From Tigheibacillus halophilus (lineage in GTDB: Bacteria; Bacillota; Bacilli; Bacillales; Amphibacillaceae), in NCBI RefSeq assembly GCF_042683165.1, contig NZ_JBHUIZ010000003.1:434001-498000 (forward strand): a DNA stretch of 64,000 nt. Direction: 5' to 3'. The notes under the pieces were generated by a model. That model was not told the DNA's origin, searched no databases, and worked only from the letters and a program-made list of their open reading frames with translations. Position 1 is the first letter of the stretch. Every line of letters begins with the position of its first letter. This document shows, one piece after another, positions 48,673-56,585 of this stretch. The translations under genes and the position numbers were made by a program.

Positions 48673-49688
48673 TGGATAATACTCCAGTACGGGACCATTT
48701 CGGCAGATTGTTGAAGGATTTGCGGATTTCAGTCATTGATAAATGCAATTTCCGCTGCACGTATTGCATGCCGAAGGAAATATTCGGCCATGATTATCCT
48801 TTTTTACCAGAAAGCGAGCTTCTCAGCTTTGAAGAAATTGTCCGTCTTGCAAGGCAGTTTGCTGCACTTGGTGTGACTAAAATCAGAATAACTGGTGGAG
48901 AACCTCTCCTGCGCAAAGATTTGCATGAATTGATTGAGGAGCTCTATCAGATTGATGGCATAAAGGATATCGCGTTGACGACGAACGCTGTACTGTTGCC
49001 CAAACAAGCGAAGAAATTGAAAGCTGCAGGTCTGCAGCGCGTCAATATCAGTCTGGATGGAATCGAGGATGAAGTGTTTAAACAAATCAATGGCCGTGGA
49101 GTAGGTGTCCAGCCAGTACTGAAAGGAATTGAAGCTGCCATTGCAGCAGGCTTGAAAGTTAAATTAAATATGGTTGTCAAAAAAGGAATGAATGAAAGCC
49201 AAATCCTCCCTATGGCGAGGTATTTTAAAGACAAAGACGTCATTTTGCGCTATATTGAATTCATGGATGTTGGAAATCACAATGGCTGGGATATGAAAAA
49301 TGTCATTTCAAAACAGGAAATAATTAATAAAATCCATACAGAAATGCCTGTGGAGGCGGTCGAACCGAATTATGAAGGTGAAGTTGCGTCCAGGTTCCGT
49401 TATCTTGATGGAATAGGGGAGGTAGGCGTCATATCTTCTGTAACAGACTCCTTCTGTTCCTCGTGTACGCGTATCCGGCTTTCCGCTGACGGCAAACTGT
49501 ATACATGTCTATTCGCCTCCGGTGGGTATGATATCAAATCAAAGCTTCGTGAAGGTTGTGATGACCGGCAGCTAAGGTATGATTTGGCACGCCTTTGGGG
49601 GAGAAGGAAAGACCGTTATTCAGACGAACGGGCAGAAAGCGGAAAAAGCAACCGTAAAAAAATAGAAATGTCTTATATTGGCGGCTGA
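48672..49688 (+). CDS. moaA: GTP 3',8-cyclase MoaA (molybdopterin synthesis)
   Basis: A 338-residue radical-SAM enzyme. The N-terminal 4Fe-4S motif is CNFRCTYCMP (CxxxCxxC), followed by RITGGEPLLRKDL; the C-terminal cluster ligands are CSSCTRIRLSADGKLYTCLF, and the protein ends in the functional Gly-Gly (SYIGG). It converts GTP to 3',8-cyclo-GTP, the first step of molybdopterin synthesis. ATG 48672 follows GGAGG by seven bases. Other mo genes (moaB/C/D/E, mobA) are not in this window. Confidence 0.96.
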   Translation: MDNTPVRDHFGRLLKDLRISVIDKCNFRCTYCMPKEIFGHDYPFLPESELLSFEEIVRLARQFAALGVTKIRITGGEPLLRKDLHELIEELYQIDGIKDIALTTNAVLLPKQAKKLKAAGLQRVNISLDGIEDEVFKQINGRGVGVQPVLKGIEAAIAAGLKVKLNMVVKKGMNESQILPMARYFKDKDVILRYIEFMDVGNHNGWDMKNVISKQEIINKIHTEMPVEAVEPNYEGEVASRFRYLDGIGEVGVISSVTDSFCSSCTRIRLSADGKLYTCLFASGGYDIKSKLREGCDDRQLRYDLARLWGRRKDRYSDERAESGKSNRKKIEMSYIGG

Positions 49689-49752
49689 TTTTTTCTTCAT
49701 GAAAATGATTATATCGCAGTTAACTCATTAAAATTAGAGGAAGGTGGTGCCG

Positions 49753-50172
49753 ATGAAAACTTTTAAATTGAAAGGATTGCGCATTTTAGAAGGTTCAGGT
49801 GAGGAACTGCTTCACCACAACATTGAAATGTTGGATGGCCTGATTATCAACAAAGAGGATGATCAGGACCGGTGGGTGTTAGAGGTCTACACAAAACGGG
49901 ATCAGCTTCCTTTATTGCGGAGACTGCAAAATGAACGTGATGAATTCATGCTGGAGGCTGTCATTACCAAAGAGAATAATACACCAGTCGTATTTATCAG
50001 TAAGATAGTAAATGTCAATGAAATGAAAGAAAATATAAACGTATTGTTCATGGGAAAAATCGTTGACCAGCGGAAAAGTAAAATCGAAGCATTGCTGGAA
50101 ACGTTAATTGTTGATGGTTATCAGGGTGCCTCCTTATTAAAACAATTCAAGAAAGAAATCAATAGTCAATAG
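49753..50172 (+). CDS. ywpF: YwpF-like protein
   Basis: A 139-residue soluble protein like B. subtilis YwpF (about 136 residues), beginning MKTFKLKGLRILE and with VYTKRDQLPLLRRLQNERDEFMLEA-like central segments (short match: ITKENNTPVVFISKI). The family has no known function. ATG 49753 is preceded by GGAAGGTGG. It is 64 bp after moaA with no terminator between, so it may be in the same transcript, but I see no functional tie to molybdopterin. Confidence 0.8.
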   Translation: MKTFKLKGLRILEGSGEELLHHNIEMLDGLIINKEDDQDRWVLEVYTKRDQLPLLRRLQNERDEFMLEAVITKENNTPVVFISKIVNVNEMKENINVLFMGKIVDQRKSKIEALLETLIVDGYQGASLLKQFKKEINSQ

Positions 50173-50177
50173 GCCGG

Positions 50178-50210
50178 AATCACAGTGAGTCACATTCACT
50201 GTGATTTTTT
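50178..50210 (+). terminator. Terminator after ywpF
   Basis: AATCACAGTGA and TTCACTGTGATT pair over 11 bp around a short loop, then TTTTTT. Confidence 0.88.
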
Positions 50211-50333
50211 AAAAAGTTTAATAAATGAGTCAGTAAAAAAATGATAAAGATAGGAAAAATCCATTACAGCCTGCTATAATAAGTTGTAGGTTTTTGATGA
50301 AAGAAATAAACAGCTTAGTCAAAGGGGTTTCAT

Positions 50334-51680
50334 ATGTCTAATTTCTCAAAACAGATAAGGCGTTTATCACCTGTGCAGATGATATTACTATATTATTTTA
50401 TTGCAGTTGCTTTTTCGACTGCTCTGCTATGTATGCCAGTTGCCTATCAGCCGGGTGTACATATCGCATTTATCGATAAATTATTCGTAGCTGTCAGCGC
50501 ATTGAGCGTCACAGGACTGACACCTATATCAATTGCATCTTCGCTGAGCACAACAGGGATTTTCTTCCTTGCATTGATTCTTCAGCTCGGTGCTGTTGGT
50601 ATCATGGCAATCGGAACATCTATCTGGCTTTTGCTTGGAAAAAAAATCGGATTTAAAGAACGTCGATTGATTATGACTGATCAGAACCAGACAAAGTTCG
50701 AGGGCATGGTTCGCCTGATCAAACAGATTATTGTCGTGGTATTCGTAATCGAATTTATCGCGTTTGTCGTGCTGGGCACCTATTTTCTAAAGTATTACGC
50801 TCCAGGCAAAGCATATTTGAACGGTTTTTTTAGTACGATCAGCGCTATTTCAAACGGGGGATTCGATATTACAGGGGATTCTCTCATTTCTTATCAACAT
50901 GATTATTTCATTCAGTTTATTACAATGCTGCTGATTATTTTTGGTGCCATTGGTTTTCCAGTGTTAATCGAGGTAAAGGAATATCTTTTTTCTAAAAATA
51001 ATACATTCCGGAGATTCTCACTGTTTACAAAAGTAACGTCGATCACTTTTTTTATTTTGATTGTCGTTGGAGCATTGCTGATTTATTTACTGGATGCCAA
51101 GCACTTTTTCGCGGGTAAATCCTGGCATGAGGTTTTGTTCTATGCCTTATTTCAGTCGGTGACGACAAGAAGCGCTGGTCTGACGACGATGGATATTACA
51201 CAGCTGACAGAACCAAACCATTTAGTCATGTCTTTGTTGATGTTTATCGGGGCATCTCCCAGCAGCGCGGGAGGGGGGGTTCGGACCACTACTTTTGCAC
51301 TTGTGGTTATTTTCATCATCACCTATGCAAGAGGAGGAAACAATATCCGCATATTTCGCAGGGAAGTGCACGAGGAAGATTTGTACAAGGCGGTTGTTGT
51401 GATGCTGCTCGCAATCATGATTGTGTATATTTCGACGATTACCATTTCAGCAATTGAGTCCATTTCGGTCACTACAGCGTTTTTCGAAGCGACTTCCGCT
51501 TTTGGTACGGTCGGGCTGAGCCTTGGCGTCACACCGCAACTAGGTATCGTAAGTAAACTCATCCTTATGCTGTTGATGTTCATTGGAAGAGTGGGGATCA
51601 TCACTGCCTTATTCATGTTTAAAAGGAATAGAGGTGGCGGCAAATACCATTATCCGAAAGAAAGGATCATCATTGGATAG
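50334..51680 (+). CDS. Ktr/Trk-type potassium uptake channel subunit (KtrB/KtrD)
   Basis: A 448-residue membrane protein with four M1-P-M2 repeats of the TrkH/KtrB fold. The selectivity-filter Gly segments are AVSALSVTGLTP, TISAISNGGFDIT, SVTTRSAGLTTMD and ATSAFGTVGLSLG. KtrB-type dimers pass K+ (often Na+-dependent) under the control of a KtrA/KtrC RCK ring. No ktrA or ktrC is adjacent, so it is more like B. subtilis KtrD, encoded apart from its partner. AAAGGGG precedes ATG 50334. The upstream 120 bp is too short for the c-di-AMP riboswitch seen at some ktr genes. Confidence 0.92.
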   Translation: MSNFSKQIRRLSPVQMILLYYFIAVAFSTALLCMPVAYQPGVHIAFIDKLFVAVSALSVTGLTPISIASSLSTTGIFFLALILQLGAVGIMAIGTSIWLLLGKKIGFKERRLIMTDQNQTKFEGMVRLIKQIIVVVFVIEFIAFVVLGTYFLKYYAPGKAYLNGFFSTISAISNGGFDITGDSLISYQHDYFIQFITMLLIIFGAIGFPVLIEVKEYLFSKNNTFRRFSLFTKVTSITFFILIVVGALLIYLLDAKHFFAGKSWHEVLFYALFQSVTTRSAGLTTMDITQLTEPNHLVMSLLMFIGASPSSAGGGVRTTTFALVVIFIITYARGGNNIRIFRREVHEEDLYKAVVVMLLAIMIVYISTITISAIESISVTTAFFEATSAFGTVGLSLGVTPQLGIVSKLILMLLMFIGRVGIITALFMFKRNRGGGKYHYPKERIIIG

Positions 51681-51975
51681 AGCGCTTAAAGCCGCATTCA
51701 TTTGCTTTAACAATGTTCTCGTAGCCCCCATTAATATAGCGTGAGGGTTACAGTCCCGATGAGCAGGCAAAGCCTTAGAAAGAGCGATTAATCCCGTACA
51801 GCTTTCGTTAGCCCATAAAAAAGTATCATTAAGCCATGCCCTGCTTCCATTGGCCAAATGGTAAATAAGTGGAGGTAGGGTGGTTCACTAAAAGGGATAA
51901 GATGTGGTATGATGAAGTATAGGAACAATAGGCTTGACAAAAGATAAATTGTACTGATTTCAGGAGGTGTAGGAA
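51681..51975. other. Gene-free stretch with an unusual long minus-strand frame
   Basis: A minus-strand frame (51675-51857) is open over about 60 codons with a peculiar composition (LPAHRDCNPHAILMG; GATRTLLKQMNAALSAL). It runs into the 3' end of the potassium channel gene and has no ribosome site, so I do not call it a gene. It may be part of a dispersed non-coding or decayed mobile repeat. The 3' end holds CCATTTACC-like AT-rich DNA and then a GGAGG ribosome site for the peptide at 51976. Confidence 0.3.
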
Positions 51976-52059
51976 ATGTGGGAAGCAGTTTTTGCTATTA
52001 TTTGTGTGGCTATTCTTTTGTTTAATATCGGTTCATGTGTATTCGATAACGAGAATTGA
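51976..52059 (+). CDS. 27-residue membrane peptide
   Basis: ATG 51976-51978 with AGGAGGTG seven bases upstream opens 27 codons to TGA at 52057-52059. Residues 3-19 (EAVFAIICVAILLFNIG) would span the membrane; the tail is acidic (FDNEN). A very strong bidirectional terminator follows at 52101. No family is recognised. Confidence 0.5.
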   Translation: MWEAVFAIICVAILLFNIGSCVFDNEN

Positions 52060-52100
52060 CGCCATTCCTTGAGCTGGTTTACGAGACAGACGTACATATC

Positions 52101-52140
52101 GATAAAATAGCCACCGTAATACGGTGGCTATTTTATCTTG
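52101..52140. terminator. Very strong bidirectional terminator
   Basis: A perfect 16-bp stem (52101-52116 with 52122-52137) around TAATA, with A-rich and T-rich arms (AAAATAGCCACCG...CGGTGGCTATTTT). It separates the small rightward peptide from the leftward signal peptidase gene. Confidence 0.88.
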
Positions 52141-52190
52141 CGATTCAGCGTTACGAGTCATCTTACAGTATCACAGCGTTCACTGTTTCG

Positions 52191-52715
52191 TTATCTGGTT
52201 CTCGACCACTCATTGAACGGATAAATGATCAATTCAGATTTACCGATGATATCCCCGCTATCTATAAACCCAAGCCCATTGCGGCTGTCTTTGCTGATTG
52301 CACGGTTGTCCCCGATTACAAAATAGCTTTCCTTCGGTATTTTAATGGGTCCAAAATTGCCGGTATGATTGATCGCGTCCTGCGAAACATAATTTTGGCT
52401 GACTTTTTTGTTATTGATGTACAACTGATGGTTTTTCATTTCAATGACTTCTCCAGGCAACCCAATTACACGCTTTACGTAATTCTTGATTGGCCTTTCT
52501 ATAATGACAATATCTCCTCTGTCAGGTTTTTTTATCAAATATATGAATTTGTTGAATAAAACCCGTTGATCATCTTGCAATGTCGGGTACATACTGTCTC
52601 CTTCAACAATGGAAGTTGCGAAAACAAAGGTTTTTAAAATTAATGCAAGCAAGACCGCTATAATGATTGCTTTCAGCCATTCTTTCCATTCAATTTTCTT
52701 TTTTTCTTTTGCCAA
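52191..52715 (-). CDS. lepB: Type I signal peptidase
   Basis: A 174-residue membrane-anchored serine/lysine protease. One N-terminal helix (WLKAIIIAVLLALILKTFVF) is followed by the catalytic domain with the nucleophile Ser in EGDSMYPTL (about residue 44), the general-base Lys in YVKRVIGLPGE, and the final box GDNRAISKDSRNGLGF. It removes signal peptides from exported proteins. TTG 52715 is the likely start (AAAGGATG seven bases upstream). It is of the SipS/T/U/V size class. It might cleave RsiV in this organism, as signal peptidase does in B. subtilis. Confidence 0.94.
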   Translation of the reverse strand: MAKEKKKIEWKEWLKAIIIAVLLALILKTFVFATSIVEGDSMYPTLQDDQRVLFNKFIYLIKKPDRGDIVIIERPIKNYVKRVIGLPGEVIEMKNHQLYINNKKVSQNYVSQDAINHTGNFGPIKIPKESYFVIGDNRAISKDSRNGLGFIDSGDIIGKSELIIYPFNEWSRTR

Positions 52716-53052
52716 AAAAAGACATCCTTTCACCATGCATTCCGCACAACATCTTTCCAGCCAGAAATAGTTTAAAATCCAGTTAAACGGGAATGTTGGG
52801 TCTTAAGCGGCAAAATAGCATGTTCTACGTCCTATTCTTATCATAGCAGAATTTTCTTTTAAACAGCAAACTAAATGAGATATCGTATACCTGAAAATCG
52901 TGTGGCATATTTTCAAGCAGGGTATAAAAAAAACCGTCCTGCAAATGAGAATGAGAGACGTTTTATCGTGTGATCAGATGATATTCGTTAACACATTTTC
53001 CGTGTTGAAACATCGAATCTATATACGTGTCGAATGGAAGGAGGTATCCGCT

Positions 53053-53229
53053 TTGAAAATGGAATTCGTGAACGAAATTGAACTTTTGCGTAGAAAAACG
53101 GCTTCAGTTGCTTTAGAAAAAGGTTTTACCAGCTGCGAATCCATCGCTTTGAGCCAAGAATTAGACAGATTACTGAATTTGTATTCGAACAAAAGTTTAT
53201 CTTTCGAAACTGAGGGCTTGAAACGATGA
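53053..53229 (+). CDS. Spo0E-like aspartyl-phosphate phosphatase
   Basis: A 58-residue two-helix protein with the Spo0E signature SQELDRLLNLY and a preceding helix EIELLRRKTASVALEKGF. Spo0E-type proteins dephosphorylate Spo0A-P and hold back sporulation. TTG 53053 with GGAGG eight bases upstream is preferred; the ATG two codons later is an alternative. There is no link to neighbouring genes. Confidence 0.85.
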   Translation: MKMEFVNEIELLRRKTASVALEKGFTSCESIALSQELDRLLNLYSNKSLSFETEGLKR

Positions 53230-53357
53230 AACAATAAATTAGAATAGTCTGATTCGAGGAAAAATGACAATATGTTATAAAATGTTCAAAAATTCAAGGT
53301 TCATAGACAGCTATATTAGGGTATAATCATAATAGAAAATAGTTAAGGGGTGGAAAT

Positions 53358-53513
53358 ATGCGTATTAGAAAAACACGCTTTGAAGAACTAGTTGAAAAAA
53401 ATAAACAGGAGCTTATGGAAGATGAAGAGCTGCTGGCAAAACTGGAAAGACGATTGGAACAAAAACAGATTGATTTGGTAGCAAGAAAAAGGAAACAGCT
53501 GAAAATGACATGA
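53358..53513 (+). CDS. FbpB-like small basic protein
   Basis: A 51-residue basic, helical protein beginning MRIRKTRFEELVEKNKQELM and rich in Lys/Arg/Glu, matching the FbpB family of Fur-regulated small basic proteins. In B. subtilis FbpB helps the small RNA FsrA repress iron-rich enzymes when iron is low. TAAGGGGTGG precedes ATG 53358. A TATAAT-like element (TATAATCATAATA) lies about 25 bp upstream and loosely resembles half a Fur box, which is not enough to call Fur control. Confidence 0.75.
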   Translation: MRIRKTRFEELVEKNKQELMEDEELLAKLERRLEQKQIDLVARKRKQLKMT

Positions 53514-53554
53514 TCTTATTCATCCAATTTGATAAAGACCATGATGGGAAATAA

Positions 53555-53596
53555 AAATGCAAGAAAAGAATGTGTAGGCTTCTTTTCTTGCATTTT
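53555..53596. terminator. Bidirectional terminator between fbpB-like gene and ric
   Basis: AAATGCAAGAAAAGAA and TTCTTTTCTTGCATTT form a perfect 16-bp stem with a 9-nt loop, flanked by A and T tracts on both sides. Confidence 0.88.
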
Positions 53597-53696
53597 GCGT
53601 TCATATTAGCTAATTAAATCATCATGTCTGCAAGATTCGTGATGCAATCATCTTCACTGAATGGAGATCGATAACCTCACGAAATTTGAGATGAAC

Positions 53697-54395
53697 TTAT
53701 CCATACTTTGGAAACAGGATATTATTCTCCAAATGAACATGCTGATAAGTATTTGATTCCAATTCCTCCAAACGTGCGTAGACCATCCGATAGGTATTGC
53801 AAGCATCTTCGGGCGCATTATAGTCGTTCGTCACCTTGCGCATTTCCTTTAAAATATTTCCAGTTGCTTCATGTTCCGCTTCTAAATCTCTGTTTGCATG
53901 CTTTATCTGCTCCAGCAACTGATCAGAAGGACTTTCCTCGTATTCTTTTATAAATGGAAATACGTTTGCTTCTTCATCTCCTATGTGCTCCAGTAATTCT
54001 GTTTTCAATTCATGAAAAAGCTTGTGCAACAATTCCAAATGTGCATGTTTTTTACCATGGACTTGAAAAACCTTGTCAACATAAGTTGCTATAGGCTCCA
54101 ATTCCCTGCGTAAATATTCATGGTGCGTTTCAAGGATGTAATCAGCTAGATTAGTTGGAGACCAAGCATCGTAATCTGTTGGTTGCTCATCTTCCTTTCG
54201 ACGCCATTCCAAATAAGAATCATTCAGCTCTTTCAGTATAGATCCCTCATTCAATTGCAGACTTCGTAAGGATTCACTTAATGGTTTATTGCCGCCACAG
54301 CAAAAATCTATCCGGTGCTTTCTGAATAAATCACTTGCCTGCGGATAAATCTTCACAATATCAACTGGGGTGTTTGCAGCATGGAACATAGTCAT
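53697..54395 (-). CDS. ric: Iron-sulfur cluster repair di-iron protein (RIC/ScdA)
   Basis: A 232-residue protein. The N-terminal ScdA domain has the paired Cys RIDFCCGGNKPL; the C-terminal hemerythrin-like domain has the di-iron ligands ETHHEYLRRE, HLELLHKLFHELKTELLEHIGDEE, NRDLEAEHEATG and HVHLENNILFP. RIC proteins restore Fe-S clusters damaged by nitric oxide or peroxide. ATG 54393-54395 follows AGGAGG. The promoter carries an Fnr-like box centred at -41.5, so induction under oxygen limitation is expected; it is a single gene. Confidence 0.94.
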   Translation of the reverse strand: MTMFHAANTPVDIVKIYPQASDLFRKHRIDFCCGGNKPLSESLRSLQLNEGSILKELNDSYLEWRRKEDEQPTDYDAWSPTNLADYILETHHEYLRRELEPIATYVDKVFQVHGKKHAHLELLHKLFHELKTELLEHIGDEEANVFPFIKEYEESPSDQLLEQIKHANRDLEAEHEATGNILKEMRKVTNDYNAPEDACNTYRMVYARLEELESNTYQHVHLENNILFPKYG

Positions 54396-54428
54396 AACTT
54401 GATACCTCCTGAAGGAATTTTCAACTTC

Positions 54429-54471
54429 AGTATACGTGCAGGGCATCTTTTTTTCCGTGAGCTACATCACT
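54429..54471 (-). promoter_or_regulatory. Fnr-type class II promoter of ric
   Basis: On the minus strand the -10 is TATACT (54429-54434). Upstream is a palindrome AGTGA-N6-TCACG (54456-54471), near the Fnr/Crp-family consensus TGTGA-N6-TCACA. With +1 at 54422 (taking the -10 hexamer as -12 to -7), the box centre falls at -41.5, the standard place for a class II activator. No -35 hexamer is seen, as expected for an activated promoter. Confidence 0.7.
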
Positions 54472-54571
54472 GTTTCGTTCAGAGAGCAAAAACTCGCCGA
54501 AACCGAAATGCTTTCCTCATAAAAAGCACAATTCGTCATGAATGGTAAAACCTTCGCTCTTCCGTTATATT

Positions 54572-55489
54572 CTATCCAGTGCGGCTAATACATTTTTTAT
54601 TAGCTGCAGAACCTCTTACGGTGGAGAGCTGGATCATAATGACTGCTGCAATAATGCAACACATGCCCAATAGCTGTAGTCCTGAAAAAGGCTCTGTAAA
54701 GACGAACACTCCTATGACCGTTGCCACAACCGGTTCGACCGTAGTTAGAATCGATGCGCTGGATGCTTGGGTATGCAGCAGTCCATACGTATAGATAATA
54801 TAGGCGAACGCGGTTGGCAGGAAGCCTAGACCGATTGCAAATAATAAAACTGCGGGATCGGCAAATAAATGGCCTTTGTCTTTAAACGGGAAAAATGGGA
54901 GCAGTGATACGGCAGCTACTAAAAAAGTGTACGTCGTAATTAGCAAGCTGGTATATTTTTTGAGTGCGAACTTGCTGATAAGACTATAAAGGGCGTAACC
55001 AATACCTGACCCAAGCCCGAATAGAATACCAGCTGGCTGCAGCTTATTAAGATCGACTGGTATTACTCCGACAATCAGACAAGTACCAACCAAGGTCATC
55101 ATCAAAGCTGCGATCTTCGTTTTCGTCATTGATTCTTTGAATAAAAATATCGATAAAATGCACACGAAAGCTGGAGCTGTATATAACAATGCAGTAGCAA
55201 CAGGAATTGTCGTAAGCTGGATTGCGGAAAACATGCAGTAATTAAAAAATATGATACTGCATATGCCTGTACCCAAAAAGTAACTGATATCTCTTACCTG
55301 ATCCAACCGCATTTTCCTTGGAGCAGTTGTGAGCATATACACAACCAGAATGGCTGCGGCGGAAAATGCCCTGATGCTGACAACTTCCATCGGTGTGAAT
55401 CCATATGTATACAAGTGTTTGACAAACCACCCGATTGTCCCCCATAATGCCGCTCCCAGCAGTATGCAGCTCAATGCTCTCCATCTCAA
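54572..55489 (-). CDS. DMT superfamily (EamA) transporter
   Basis: A 305-residue membrane protein with ten predicted helices as two EamA repeats: LLGAALWGTIGWFVKHLYTYG at the start of repeat one, PVATALLYTAPAFVCILSIFLFKE, GSGIGYALYSLISKFALKKY at the start of repeat two, and TTVEPVVATVIGVFVFTEPF. These proteins usually export amino acids or other metabolites; the substrate here is unknown. The start is TTG 55489, with AAGGAGTGAGG upstream. It is single and divergent from the next small membrane gene. Confidence 0.9.
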   Translation of the reverse strand: MRWRALSCILLGAALWGTIGWFVKHLYTYGFTPMEVVSIRAFSAAAILVVYMLTTAPRKMRLDQVRDISYFLGTGICSIIFFNYCMFSAIQLTTIPVATALLYTAPAFVCILSIFLFKESMTKTKIAALMMTLVGTCLIVGVIPVDLNKLQPAGILFGLGSGIGYALYSLISKFALKKYTSLLITTYTFLVAAVSLLPFFPFKDKGHLFADPAVLLFAIGLGFLPTAFAYIIYTYGLLHTQASSASILTTVEPVVATVIGVFVFTEPFSGLQLLGMCCIIAAVIMIQLSTVRGSAANKKCISRTG

Positions 55490-55603
55490 TAATCCTCACT
55501 CCTTATAGTTTGATATTATCAAAGTATCAGAAACTTAACAATATCATGTTTATCACAAGAAAAATCAGTTGATAATGAAGTAGTATAGAAAGGAGTTAAC
55601 AAA

Positions 55604-55933
55604 ATGCTGGCATCATTAATTTTCCCTGAAACAGTCAAAGGACTACGTTACTTTGGTTTAAGTGATGACGCGATATTTATTGTTTTGTTGACCGTCGGGA
55701 TGCTTGTCAGCTATTTCGTGCTGCGGCCGGTTACGAGACTGCTGTTAAGATGGCGCGCTGAGACATTGATGAACTATTTGCTTTCCAGTCTTGTAGTTAT
55801 TATTCTGCTGCTTACCTGGTTGTCTTTGGATAATCATATGCTGCGGTTTCGACTGGCATTGCTGTTTTTAGCGGGGTTTGGCGTTATTCTGATGGTAGTA
55901 CGCATCATTGGCAGGATATGGCGTAATGCATAA
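55604..55933 (+). CDS. Small membrane protein, three helices
   Basis: A 109-residue protein with three hydrophobic helices (about 21-43, 55-76, 82-103) and Arg-rich loops (RPVTRLLLRWRAET; RIIGRIWRN). AAAGGAG precedes ATG 55604 by nine bases. It diverges from the EamA transporter and is followed by a bidirectional terminator. No family is recognised. The good ribosome site and clear topology make it a real gene of unknown role. Confidence 0.75.
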   Translation: MLASLIFPETVKGLRYFGLSDDAIFIVLLTVGMLVSYFVLRPVTRLLLRWRAETLMNYLLSSLVVIILLLTWLSLDNHMLRFRLALLFLAGFGVILMVVRIIGRIWRNA

Positions 55934-55934
55934 T

Positions 55935-55969
55935 CAAAAAATACATTTGCCTTCTCAGCAAATGCATTT
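55935..55969. terminator. Bidirectional terminator between the membrane protein gene and ykyB
   Basis: A 12-bp stem (55939-55950 with 55958-55969, one G-T pair) around CTTCTCA, with A6 on the left so that the minus strand ends in T tract. It mainly serves ykyB. Confidence 0.8.
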
Positions 55970-55985
55970 CATCAAATTCATATAG

Positions 55986-56480
55986 TTATTTTGGTTTTTT
56001 AGGTGTTCTTTTTTGATTCGGATATCTTTTTCTGTGGGGGGGCCATTCCATCTTCCCTAAAGATGAAGGGGTGAAATATGAAGGTTTGCGAATTTGTTTT
56101 TGTCGTTCTTCTTTTTCAGGGTGCCAGTCAATGTATTGATAGACGATCCGTTTTGCTTGAGAAAGAGACATTTTCGATGGAGGATTGCGAAAATTTTCGT
56201 CCAAATTCCCCAAGTGTTCCAGCTTTTGAAAATCTCCCTTAGAAGGAGGGATGTGAAAATAGTAATCTGACACTTTTACAAGTAATGTGGAATGCTGGTT
56301 ACTGAATTTAGGATTGTCGGAAAAATGCAAGCCGATTTTTTTGGCATGTTTTTCCTGTAATAATTTATTAATTGTTTGTTTTTTGATCCAGTATAAATGC
56401 TGGGGCTGAAGCGCTGTCTTCGCATGCCGGTTTACCGTGTAAAGTGCTTGTGCTAATTCAGAAATGCGAATATTCTGCAT
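55986..56480 (-). CDS. ykyB: YkyB family protein
   Basis: A 164-residue basic protein: an N-terminal conserved part (ISELAQALYTVNRHAKTA, KIGLHFSDNPKFSNQHSTLLV) and a Lys/Pro/Arg-rich tail (PPHRKRYPNQKRTPKKPK). It matches B. subtilis YkyB (about 154 residues), of unknown function. GAGGAGGTG precedes the ATG. It begins the stretch ykyB-ykuE-fadH-ykuL-ykuS-ykuV that keeps the B. subtilis order, although ykuC and ykuD are missing here. Confidence 0.87.
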   Translation of the reverse strand: MQNIRISELAQALYTVNRHAKTALQPQHLYWIKKQTINKLLQEKHAKKIGLHFSDNPKFSNQHSTLLVKVSDYYFHIPPSKGDFQKLEHLGNLDENFRNPPSKMSLSQAKRIVYQYIDWHPEKEERQKQIRKPSYFTPSSLGKMEWPPHRKRYPNQKRTPKKPK

Positions 56481-56585
56481 GTTTTCACCTCCTCAATAAA
56501 TTTTTATTATAACCTATCGTATCGTAAAGCCTGTACATAATCAATGAAAAAAAAGGCTGCAGAGGAACACATGATATGACACCCA

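Noticed and set aside
50211..50333. c-di-AMP (ydaO-type) riboswitch upstream of the potassium channel gene
   Set aside because: The gap after the ywpF terminator is only about 120 bp and lacks the riboswitch consensus and a terminator.
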